Shown here piece by piece: positions 5,652 through 11,173 of a stretch of DNA of 11,173 bases. How positions within the stretch are numbered: the first letter of the stretch is position 1; each line of letters begins with the position of its first letter. This DNA is from Desulfobacterales bacterium (GTDB lineage Bacteria > Desulfobacterota > Desulfobacteria > Desulfobacterales > UBA5852), in assembly GCA_030066455.1 (NCBI GenBank), contig JASJBQ010000135.1:1-11173 (forward strand), written 5' to 3'. Under the pieces are notes generated by a model that did not search any database, was not told the DNA's origin, and was given only the letters and a program-made list of their open reading frames with translations. Both the position numbers and the translations under genes were made by a program.

Positions 5652-6336
5652 GCGGCCCGGCCTGAGTCTGGCGGTCAGCCTGCTGTTGCTGGCAGCGGCC
5701 GTCGTATCGGCCGACATCCGCAAGGAGCAGAAGATGACGACCATCATGCTTCCCCCGCCGCGCACCGAAGGCACCGTGCCGGTCGAAACCGCACTGGCGC
5801 AGCGACGCTCGGTGCGCGCCTTTGCCCCCCGGCCGCTGGCCTTGAGCCAGCTGGGGCAGATCCTCTGGGCCGCGCAGGGCATCACGGGCAGCCGCTGGCC
5901 GCTGCGAACCGCGCCTTCGGCCGGCGCGCTCTTTCCGCTGGAGATCGTCGTCGTTGCGGGGCGGGTGAGCGAACTGGCGGCCGGCATCTACCGCTATCGG
6001 CCCGCGGATCACGCCCTGGCCGCCGTGACGCCCGGCGATCATCGCGAATCCCTTGCGCGGGCCGCCTTGGGGCAGGGTTGGATGGCCCAGGCCCCGGTTG
6101 TGGTGGCCATCACGGGCGTTGTCGCCCGCACGGCCGCCAAATACGGGTCGCGGGCCGAGCGTTACATGTTCATGGAGGCCGGCCATGCCGCCCAGAATGT
6201 CTACCTTCAGGCCCAGGCGGACGGATTGGGGACCACGGCGGTCGGGGCCTTCCGGGATAAGGCCGTACGGGACCTCCTGGAGCTTCCCGAAGGCGAAATG
6301 CCGCTGTATCTCATGCCGCTGGGCGCGCCGCGATGA
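5644..6336 (+). CDS. SagB/ThcOx-family nitroreductase-like FMN oxidoreductase with signal peptide
   Basis: The 230-residue product belongs to the nitroreductase superfamily, SagB/ThcOx-type branch, flavin enzymes that bind FMN as homodimers; the physiological substrate of most stand-alone members is unknown. ALAQRRSVRAF at 50-60 contains the Arg/Ser residues that hold the FMN phosphate. APSAGALFPLE at 90-100 and EAGHAAQNVYLQA at 178-190 are hallmark segments. Residues 1-23 (MIERPGLSLAVSLLLLAAAV, then VSA) look like a cleavable signal peptide, predicting export. An in-frame ATG at 5734 (Met31) has a much better ribosome site, AAGGAG, and would give a cytoplasmic form. The longer start overlaps the Nudix stop by 8 nt. 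No thiazole/oxazole-modified peptide cyclodehydratase (YcaO) or precursor is nearby, so a bacteriocin role is not supported. Confidence 0.87.
   Translation: MIERPGLSLAVSLLLLAAAVVSADIRKEQKMTTIMLPPPRTEGTVPVETALAQRRSVRAFAPRPLALSQLGQILWAAQGITGSRWPLRTAPSAGALFPLEIVVVAGRVSELAAGIYRYRPADHALAAVTPGDHRESLARAALGQGWMAQAPVVVAITGVVARTAAKYGSRAERYMFMEAGHAAQNVYLQAQADGLGTTAVGAFRDKAVRDLLELPEGEMPLYLMPLGAPR
5722..5727 (+). promoter_or_regulatory. Internal ribosome binding site before an in-frame ATG at 5734
   Basis: AAGGAG sits 6 nt before an ATG 30 codons inside the SagB-like frame, exactly after the predicted signal peptide. The upstream ATG at 5644 lacks a recognisable site. Either this is the only true start, or both are used. 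Confidence 0.55.
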
Positions 6337-6357
6337 TGCGCACGGCCCCTTCGCTTG

Positions 6358-6377
6358 CCGGGGGATGATGGCCCCGG
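6358..6377 (+). other. GC-rich hairpin between the nitroreductase and hldD
   Basis: CCGGGG (6358-6363) and CCCCGG (6372-6377) form a perfect 6-bp stem around an 8-nt loop in the 77-bp gap. No T-tract follows, so it is not an intrinsic terminator by itself; it may modulate mRNA stability between the genes, or be chance. Confidence 0.25.
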
Positions 6378-6413
6378 ACGCCGGCGGGAGCCGGTCGAAA
6401 GGATGAAGAAACG

Positions 6414-7394
6414 ATGATCGTTGTCACCGGCGGGGCCGGCTTCATCGGCAGCGCCCTCATCTGGGCACTGAACAGACGGGGGCAGGACGACATTCTCGTG
6501 GTCGACCGGCTGGGCACGACGGACCAGTGGCGCAACCTGGCCGGTCTGCGCTTTGCGGACTTCGTGGACAAGGAGGCCTTTATCGAGGCTCTGGAGGCGG
6601 GGCGCTTCGGGGAGACGATCGAGGCGGTTCTCCACATGGGTGCCTGCTCGTCCACCACCGAGACGGACGCCGATTATCTGATGGCGAACAATTACCGCTA
6701 CACCGCCCGGATTGCGGCCTGGCGTGCCTTACGGCGCTCCTGCCGCCTGGTGTATGCTTCCAGTGCGGCCACCTACGGGGACGGGACCCACGGATACGTC
6801 GACGACGAAAAACGGCTGGACGCTCTGCGCCCGCTGAACATGTACGGCTTCTCCAAACACCGCTTCGATCTGCGGGCGCGGCGCGAGGGCTGGCTGAAGG
6901 AAATCGTCGGGCTGAAGTATTTCAACGTTTTCGGACCCAACGAGGGACACAAGGGCACGATGCGCAGCGTCATCAACAAGGCCTATCCCGGCGTGCGCGA
7001 GACCGGGCGCATGGCGCTCTTCAAATCCCACCGGGCGGATTACGCCCACGGCGAACAGCGGCGCGACTTTATTTACGTCAAGGACGCCGCGACCATGACC
7101 CTTTTCTTCCTGGATCATCCCGAGATCAACGGCCTCTTCAACATCGGCACCGGGGAGGCCCGCAGCTGGAACGCGGTGGCCCGGGCGCTGTTCGCGGCCA
7201 CCGGGCAGACGGGCGCCATCGACTACATCGACATGCCGCACGAACTGCAGGGCAAATACCAGTATTTCACCTGTGCCGATACGGCCAAACGCGAAGCGGT
7301 GGGTGCCCCGGGTCCCGCTTTCACCCTGGAGGCGGCGGTGGCCGACTATGTCCAGAACTACCTGGCCACGGCGTCCCATCTGGCGCCGGAATGA
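6414..7394 (+). CDS. hldD: ADP-glyceromanno-heptose 6-epimerase
   Basis: HldD inverts C6 of ADP-D-glycero-D-manno-heptose to give ADP-L-glycero-D-manno-heptose, the last step in making the heptose of the LPS inner core, in the cytoplasm with bound NADP. The 326-residue protein is an extended short-chain dehydrogenase/reductase: nucleotide motif TGGAGFIGS at 5-13, the HldD-specific HMGACSSTTE at 74-83, SSAATYGDG at 116-124, and the catalytic YGFSK with Tyr144 and Lys148. FNVFGPNEGHKG at 170-181 and RRDFIYVKD at 216-224 are also typical. Length matches the family (about 310-330). AAAGGATGAAG precedes the ATG. No other heptose genes (hldE, gmhA, gmhB, waa) are in the window. Its stop overlaps an upstream ATG of the next frame, so co-translation is likely. 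Confidence 0.95.
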   Translation: MIVVTGGAGFIGSALIWALNRRGQDDILVVDRLGTTDQWRNLAGLRFADFVDKEAFIEALEAGRFGETIEAVLHMGACSSTTETDADYLMANNYRYTARIAAWRALRRSCRLVYASSAATYGDGTHGYVDDEKRLDALRPLNMYGFSKHRFDLRARREGWLKEIVGLKYFNVFGPNEGHKGTMRSVINKAYPGVRETGRMALFKSHRADYAHGEQRRDFIYVKDAATMTLFFLDHPEINGLFNIGTGEARSWNAVARALFAATGQTGAIDYIDMPHELQGKYQYFTCADTAKREAVGAPGPAFTLEAAVADYVQNYLATASHLAPE

Positions 7395-7422
7395 CACCTC
7401 TGGCCAGTCCACCCAAGCCTGT

Positions 7423-7428
7423 AAGGAG
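7423..7428 (+). promoter_or_regulatory. Ribosome binding site deciding the dehydratase start at 7433
   Basis: AAGGAG lies 4 nt before the ATG at 7433, favouring it over an in-frame ATG at 7391 that overlaps the hldD stop. A GTG directly before the ATG (7430) is also in frame but too close to the site. Confidence 0.65.
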
Positions 7429-7432
7429 CGTG

Positions 7433-8401
7433 ATGCAGTCACTCCCAACGTTTACCGATGTGCGCGCGGCCCGGGAGCGATTGCGGGGCCAGGCCCATGA
7501 AACCCCGGTGATGACCTCGACGGCCCTGAACGATCTCGCCGGGGCCGATGTCCGATTGAAGTGCGAGAATCTGCAGCGCATCGGCGCGTTCAAGTTTCGG
7601 GGGGCCTTCAACGCCATTACCCAGATCCCCGAGGCCGAGCGCCAACGCGGCGTCGTGACCTTTTCTTCCGGCAACCATGCCCAGGCCGTGGCCCTGGTCG
7701 GCCGTCTGCTGGATACGCCGGCCACGATCGTCATGCCGGCCGATGCCCCGCAGATCAAGCGTCGGGCCACCGAGGGCTACGGCGCCGAGGTGATTACCTA
7801 CGACCCCCGCAACGCCTCCCGCGAGGAACTGGCCCGGGAAGTCCAGGCGCGGCACGGCAGCCTCCTGATTCCGCCCTACGACCATCCGGATGTCATTGCC
7901 GGTCAGGGCACCGCTGCCTTGGAGTTGTACGACCAGGCCGGCGCTCTGGACATGCTGCTGGTGCCCTGCGGCGGGGGAGGGCTGTTGAGCGGCTCGGCGC
8001 TGGCGGCCCGCGGCGTCATGCCGGGCTGCCGGGTGATCGGCGTCGAGCCCGAACTGGCCGATGACGCCGCCCGCTCATTTCGCAGCGGGGTTCTGCAGAC
8101 GGTTCACCATCCGCCCACGATGGCCGACGGCACCCGTACCCCGTCGCTGGGGCGTCTGACCTTTCCGCTGATCCAGGCCAACGTGGATGACTTCGTCACC
8201 GTCTCGGAGGCCGCCATCGGCGAGGCCGTACGTTTTCTCTTCTACCGCCTCAAACTGGTGGTCGAACCCTCGGGCGCGCTGGGGGTGGCGGCCCTTTTGA
8301 GCGGGGCGCTGGCCCCCCGGGGGCGGGTGGGGATCATCTTGAGCGGCGGCAATATCGACGGCCCCACGATGACCCGCATCCTGCAGGCAGAGGCCGGCTG
8401 A
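7433..8401 (+). CDS. Threonine/serine dehydratase-like PLP enzyme (serine racemase / hydroxyaspartate ammonia-lyase type)
   Basis: A fold-II PLP enzyme of 322 residues that would deaminate L-serine, L-threonine or threo-3-hydroxyaspartate, or racemise serine. Seen here: KCENLQRIGAFKFRGAFNAI with the PLP lysine at 54, SSGNHAQAVA at 78-87, the phosphate-binding CGGGGLLSG at 179-187, and SGGN at 304-307. The KCEN-Q-x-x-GAFKFRGA form resembles the short serine racemase / hydroxyaspartate dehydratase group more than biosynthetic IlvA. There is no C-terminal ACT-like regulatory domain, so isoleucine feedback is not expected. The chosen ATG has a close AAGGAG; starting at 7391 would add 14 residues. 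It lies between hldD and an ABC ATPase that begins one base after its stop. The exact substrate cannot be decided from sequence alone. Confidence 0.9.
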   Translation: MQSLPTFTDVRAARERLRGQAHETPVMTSTALNDLAGADVRLKCENLQRIGAFKFRGAFNAITQIPEAERQRGVVTFSSGNHAQAVALVGRLLDTPATIVMPADAPQIKRRATEGYGAEVITYDPRNASREELAREVQARHGSLLIPPYDHPDVIAGQGTAALELYDQAGALDMLLVPCGGGGLLSGSALAARGVMPGCRVIGVEPELADDAARSFRSGVLQTVHHPPTMADGTRTPSLGRLTFPLIQANVDDFVTVSEAAIGEAVRFLFYRLKLVVEPSGALGVAALLSGALAPRGRVGIILSGGNIDGPTMTRILQAEAG

Positions 8402-8402
8402 C

Positions 8403-9113
8403 ATGGCCCCGTCCGCACCCATGCGGCTGACGTGCCGGCAGGCGCGGTTCCGCTACCCTCAGACCGCGACGCCGGTTTTCGACGGTCTTTCATTTGAGAT
8501 GCCGGGACCGGGCTTCAACGCCCTGTTCGGCCCTTCCGGCGTGGGCAAGACATCGCTGGCGCGTTTGCTGACGGGTGCGTCCCGCGACTATGCCGGCGAG
8601 ATCCGTATGGACGGCATCGACCGCGTGCTCTACACCTATAACACCGAGCGGCTTCCCGGCTGGTCGGCCGTGGGCAAACACCTCGAGCGCATCGTGTCGC
8701 CCGGGCAATCCGATCTGCGGGACCGGCTGGTGGCGCTGTTCGACATGCAGCCGCACCTGGGCTCGCGGTTCGCGCAGCTGTCCCTGGGGCAGAAGAATCG
8801 CATCAACCTGATCCGCTATCTGCTGCAGGACTTTCAGATGCTGATCATGGACGAGAGCCTGGCCAACGTCGACGAACCGACCCGTGAGCGGATCATCCTC
8901 GGGATCAAGGCCCTATTCCCGGATCGGTTTTTTCTCTACATCTCCCATAACGTGGTCGAGGTGGCCAAATTTTGCCGCCACATTCTGGTGCTGGCCGCGA
9001 GTGGCAAGGCGAAGCCGGCGTCGGTGGTAAGTGGTCAGGACCACCGCGCCGAGGGGGCGCCGGACAGGGGGCGGATGGAGCGCACCATGCTGGAGATCAT
9101 GAATGCTGCCTAG
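8403..9113 (+). CDS. ABC transporter ATP-binding protein (NitT/TauT class), atypical motifs
   Basis: The 236-residue protein is the cytoplasmic ATPase of the importer encoded with the next two genes. Walker A is GPSGVGKTS at 43-51, Walker B is MLIMDE at 146-151, and the switch histidine is in YISHN (His182). Two motifs depart from consensus: the signature reads LSLGQ (126-130) instead of LSGGQ, and the Q-loop region reads LYTYNTERLPGW (76-87), where related proteins have a FQ-x-x-x-L-PW form, so the usual Gln seems missing. The last ~35 residues are a poorly conserved tail. It begins one base after the dehydratase stop and overlaps the permease by 11 nt, so the genes are tightly coupled. Walker A, Walker B and the switch His are intact, so it is probably active. 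Confidence 0.9.
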   Translation: MAPSAPMRLTCRQARFRYPQTATPVFDGLSFEMPGPGFNALFGPSGVGKTSLARLLTGASRDYAGEIRMDGIDRVLYTYNTERLPGWSAVGKHLERIVSPGQSDLRDRLVALFDMQPHLGSRFAQLSLGQKNRINLIRYLLQDFQMLIMDESLANVDEPTRERIILGIKALFPDRFFLYISHNVVEVAKFCRHILVLAASGKAKPASVVSGQDHRAEGAPDRGRMERTMLEIMNAA

Positions 9114-9852
9114 GCGCATCTTCCAGTTTCTGATCATTTACTTTCTGGGCTTGGCCGGATTGCTGGCCGTCAAGTACGGGTTGCAGCTTTCCAACTACGT
9201 GATTCCGGGACCGCTTCTGATTTGGCAGACATTCCAGGCCGAAGCCGTGCGCTATTTCAAGGATGTCCTCGACACCATGTCGATTGCCATCATCGGGCAA
9301 GTCCTCTCCATCTGTCTGGCATTGCTGGTCGGTATCGTCGGCCGCCAGACCACCTGGTTCGGCTCATTCGTCAAGGTGGCGGCCTACAACGTGCAGGCCT
9401 ATCCCATCGTGGCCCTGGCCCCGATCATCTTCATTCTGCTGGGCGACGGCTTTCTCTCGCGCCTCCTGATTGCCGCCATGATCTGCTATTTCCCGCTGCT
9501 GCTCTCGGTGCTGGGGATCATGGCCGAACCCATCCGGGACATCGAGCACTTCTACCGCATGACCGGACGGATGCGCTGGCAGCTGGAGGTGAAGATCCGC
9601 GCCTTCGAGAACCTGGGCAAATTGACCACCGTGGTCGCCGGAAGCGCCACCCTGGCCATGGCCGGCACCATTGTGGCCGAATTCATTGCCGCCAACGCCG
9701 GAATCGGCTATAGCATCCGCATTGCGCTCTACCAGAGCGACCTGGGTAAAATACTGATCGCCCTGTTTCTGATCGGCATCTCCCTGTCGGTCTATCAGGG
9801 GCTGCTGGAGTGGTGCGGGGCTTTTATCCGCCGGACCTGGGAGAGCAACTGA
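9103..9852 (+). CDS. ABC transporter permease (NitT/TauT/SsuC-like)
   Basis: A 249-residue inner-membrane permease with about six predicted helices, roughly at residues 8-24, 58-80, 97-113, 120-140, 176-196 and 215-235. It follows the BPD_transp_1 pattern: the cytoplasmic coupling loop lies around 144-175, and the segment GTIVAEFIAANAGIGYSI (188-205) matches the ExxA-x-x-GlG region of the SsuC/TauC group. The YPIVALAPIIF segment at 100-110 is also typical. The start overlaps the ATPase stop by 11 nt, with GGAG 7 nt upstream inside the ATPase gene. One permease gene suggests a homodimer in the membrane. Confidence 0.92.
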   Translation: MLPRRIFQFLIIYFLGLAGLLAVKYGLQLSNYVIPGPLLIWQTFQAEAVRYFKDVLDTMSIAIIGQVLSICLALLVGIVGRQTTWFGSFVKVAAYNVQAYPIVALAPIIFILLGDGFLSRLLIAAMICYFPLLLSVLGIMAEPIRDIEHFYRMTGRMRWQLEVKIRAFENLGKLTTVVAGSATLAMAGTIVAEFIAANAGIGYSIRIALYQSDLGKILIALFLIGISLSVYQGLLEWCGAFIRRTWESN

Positions 9853-9960
9853 CGATCATCCGGGCGCGTGCACAGCCGGCGAGGCGGTGATGAATCGCTC
9901 CGCGTCCGTGCGCCAGGCCCGATTCAGGCAACGCTTTGCGCGGACAAGGAGGACGAAGTG

Positions 9961-10953
9961 ATGACGCGACATCGGTATGCGGTTGCACTGGCGGCGGCCT
10001 TGATCGCCATGCTGTTCGGCGTTCAGGGCACCCTCCTGGCGGCCGAGAAGATCAATTACCGTCTCAAATGGCTTTTCAACACCAGCGTGGTGGGGGATTT
10101 GTACGCCGACGTCCAGGGTGGCTTCGACGCTGCCGGGCTGGCGGTCACCGTCAAGGCCGGCGGCCCCGAGCGCGACGCCATCAAAGAACTCGAGCTGGGG
10201 CAGGCCCAGTTCGGCGTGGCCTCGGCCGATCAGGTCATCCGGGCGTTGGACAAGGGCGCGCCGGTGGTGGTGATCGCCCAGCTATTTCAGGTCAATCCGC
10301 TGCAGTGGATCTACCGCCAGAGTGCACCGCCCATCAATGACCTGAGCGATCTGAAAGGCCGGACCATCGGCGTCACCTTCGGCGGCAATGACGAAACCAT
10401 CATGCGGACCCTCCTGGCCAAGGCCGGCCTGGACACCTCGGAAGTAAAACTCTTCAATGTCCGCTACGACTACACCCCTTTCTACCGGGGCCAGGTCGAC
10501 ATTTGGCCGGTTTACCGCAACACGCAGGGCATCGTCATCGGCCGCAAGATGGAGGTCGACAACGATCCGGTCCGCTTTTTCGTGCCGGCGGGATTCGGGG
10601 TCAAATTCGTGGCCAATTCGGTGGTCACTTCGCAGAAGATGATCCAACGCGATCCGGATAAGGTACGCCGGTTCATACGGGCGCTGCTGGCGGGATGGGA
10701 ACAGGCGCTGGATCCGGCCAATGCCCAGCAGGCGCTCGACATGCTGCAGCAGTTCGACCGGGATACGCCCCGCGAACTTCTGAAAGCGCAGCTCGCCATC
10801 ACCCGTACGCTGGTCAAGCCACAACCCGCCCTGGCGATCGGTACGATCGACACCGCAGCCTGGAAGCAGACCGAGGCGATTATGCGCGATCAGAAGCAGA
10901 TCGTGCAAAGCGTCAACGTCGAAACCGTACTGCATCCGGAATTCGCCTTTTAA
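9961..10953 (+). CDS. ABC transporter substrate-binding protein, NMT1/THI5-like
   Basis: A 330-residue periplasmic ligand-binding protein. Residues 1-28 (basic start, hydrophobic core, LLAA then E) form a signal peptide. The protein contains no cysteine at all, so it is a free periplasmic protein and not a lipoprotein. LKWLFNTSVVGDLYADVQGG at 35-54, the LELGQAQFGVASADQV stretch near 77-92, and DLKGRTIGVTFGGNDETIMR at 130-149 match the NMT1/SsuA-like fold whose members carry thiamine pyrimidine precursors, nitrate, alkylsulfonates or similar ligands. The first-lobe pattern with GGNDETIMR suggests the pyrimidine-related branch, but the CCCFC motif of yeast Thi5 is absent, as expected of a transporter. 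AAGGAGG lies 8 nt before the ATG; an adjacent in-frame GTG (9958) is less likely. No thiamine riboswitch is apparent upstream, so the ligand stays open. Confidence 0.9.
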   Translation: MTRHRYAVALAAALIAMLFGVQGTLLAAEKINYRLKWLFNTSVVGDLYADVQGGFDAAGLAVTVKAGGPERDAIKELELGQAQFGVASADQVIRALDKGAPVVVIAQLFQVNPLQWIYRQSAPPINDLSDLKGRTIGVTFGGNDETIMRTLLAKAGLDTSEVKLFNVRYDYTPFYRGQVDIWPVYRNTQGIVIGRKMEVDNDPVRFFVPAGFGVKFVANSVVTSQKMIQRDPDKVRRFIRALLAGWEQALDPANAQQALDMLQQFDRDTPRELLKAQLAITRTLVKPQPALAIGTIDTAAWKQTEAIMRDQKQIVQSVNVETVLHPEFAF

Positions 10954-10973
10954 GCCGATGGGCGGATGATGCG

Positions 10974-10985
10974 GAATGCGCATTC
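10974..10985. repeat. 12-bp perfect palindrome in the gap before lgt
   Basis: GAATGCGCATTC reads the same on both strands and sits about 20 bp after the binding-protein stop and 66 bp before lgt. It could be an operator, a methylation target or chance; no T-tract follows to make it a terminator. Confidence 0.25.
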
Positions 10986-11051
10986 GCCTCGACGTGCATT
11001 CAACCCGCAGACCACCGGCCGGTCAGGGGCTGGCGTGGACAGGACATTCGT

Positions 11052-11173
11052 ATGACCTCCGTATTCTGGGAATGGTGGCAGCACTTGCCCGGCCGCCTCG
11101 ATCCGGTGCTGATCAGTCTGGGCGGTTTTCAACTGCGCTATTACGGGCTGATGTATATCGTCGCCTTCGGCAT
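11052..11173 (+). CDS. lgt: Prolipoprotein diacylglyceryl transferase, N-terminal part
   Basis: The first 40 codons of a gene cut by the window edge. The translation begins MTSVFWEWWQHLPGRLDPVL and continues with LGGFQLRYYGLMYIVAFG. The pattern of a DP-x-x, an I-x-x-GGF/GPF and an R-x-YG-LMY-x-x-AF at the start of the first membrane helix is characteristic of Lgt, which transfers diacylglycerol from phosphatidylglycerol to the lipobox cysteine of prolipoproteins in the inner membrane. The catalytic His and the HGGL segment lie downstream, outside the window. The ATG follows a 98-bp gap after the transporter genes. There is only a weak ribosome site (AGGACAT region), so a start a few codons away is possible. 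The preceding binding protein lacks a lipobox, so their adjacency is not evidently functional. Confidence 0.88.
   Translation, partial: MTSVFWEWWQHLPGRLDPVLISLGGFQLRYYGLMYIVAFG

Noticed and set aside
5644..6336. Part of a bacteriocin (SagB) operon
   Set aside because: No YcaO cyclodehydratase, precursor peptide or leader protease in the window; solitary SagB-like proteins are common.
6527..8401. 624-codon frame suggesting a fusion protein
   Set aside because: The first 300 codons are the wrong frame of hldD; there is simply no stop before the real dehydratase start at 7433.
4950..9852. New defence or antiviral island
   Set aside because: No nuclease, helicase, reverse transcriptase, TIR, toxin pair or mobile element signatures; all genes fall in metabolic, envelope or transport families.
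10954..11051. Terminator after the transporter genes
   Set aside because: The only palindrome (10974-10985) would give a four-pair stem at best and has no T-tract.

Overview
This is an 11.2 kb stretch of GC-rich bacterial chromosome, densely packed with short gaps and several start/stop overlaps. HldD (ADP-heptose epimerase for LPS core), a periplasmic binding-protein transporter and Lgt point to a Gram-negative cell. The gene content and protein style recall a deltaproteobacterium / Desulfobacterota, but that is an impression and not a proven assignment. I see no tRNA, rRNA, transposase, integrase, CRISPR array or phage gene, so most of the window looks like ordinary chromosome.

Layout. (1) Positions 1-634, minus strand: the 5' part of a gene that runs off the left edge. 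It encodes a Lys/Ala/Pro-rich, histone-H1-like N-terminal tail, a short linker domain and a 24-bp tandem repeat encoding AEEEA(K/Q)RK octapeptides. (2) A 241-bp divergent gap, then on the plus strand a LarE-type sulfur transferase without larA, larB or larC beside it. (3) A well-formed sigma70-like promoter (1759-1787), then a small two-helix membrane protein of unknown function. (4) An M20 metallopeptidase/deacylase (ArgE/DapE type), then a 33-codon gene for ribosomal protein bTHX, easily missed because of its size. (5) A fold-III PLP enzyme of the D-serine dehydratase / D-threonine aldolase family, a Nudix hydrolase of NUDT19-like type and an exported SagB/ThcOx-type nitroreductase. (6) hldD and a fold-II PLP serine/threonine dehydratase-like enzyme. 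(7) An ABC importer set in the order ATPase, permease, binding protein (NitT/TauT/NMT1 class, possibly for a pyrimidine-like or other small aromatic ligand). (8) The first 40 codons of lgt, cut by the right edge.

How they fit. From the M20 gene to lgt all genes lie on the plus strand and could form one or more operons. The ABC genes clearly belong together. The other genes form a mixed set (amino-acid PLP enzymes, nucleotide clean-up, envelope sugar and lipoprotein biogenesis) rather than one obvious pathway. The items most worth a second look are the basic-tail/charged-helix repeat protein, the two alternative starts of the SagB-like protein, the departures from consensus in the ABC ATPase, the orphan LarE, and the pairing of two PLP enzymes whose families both act on beta-hydroxy amino acids.
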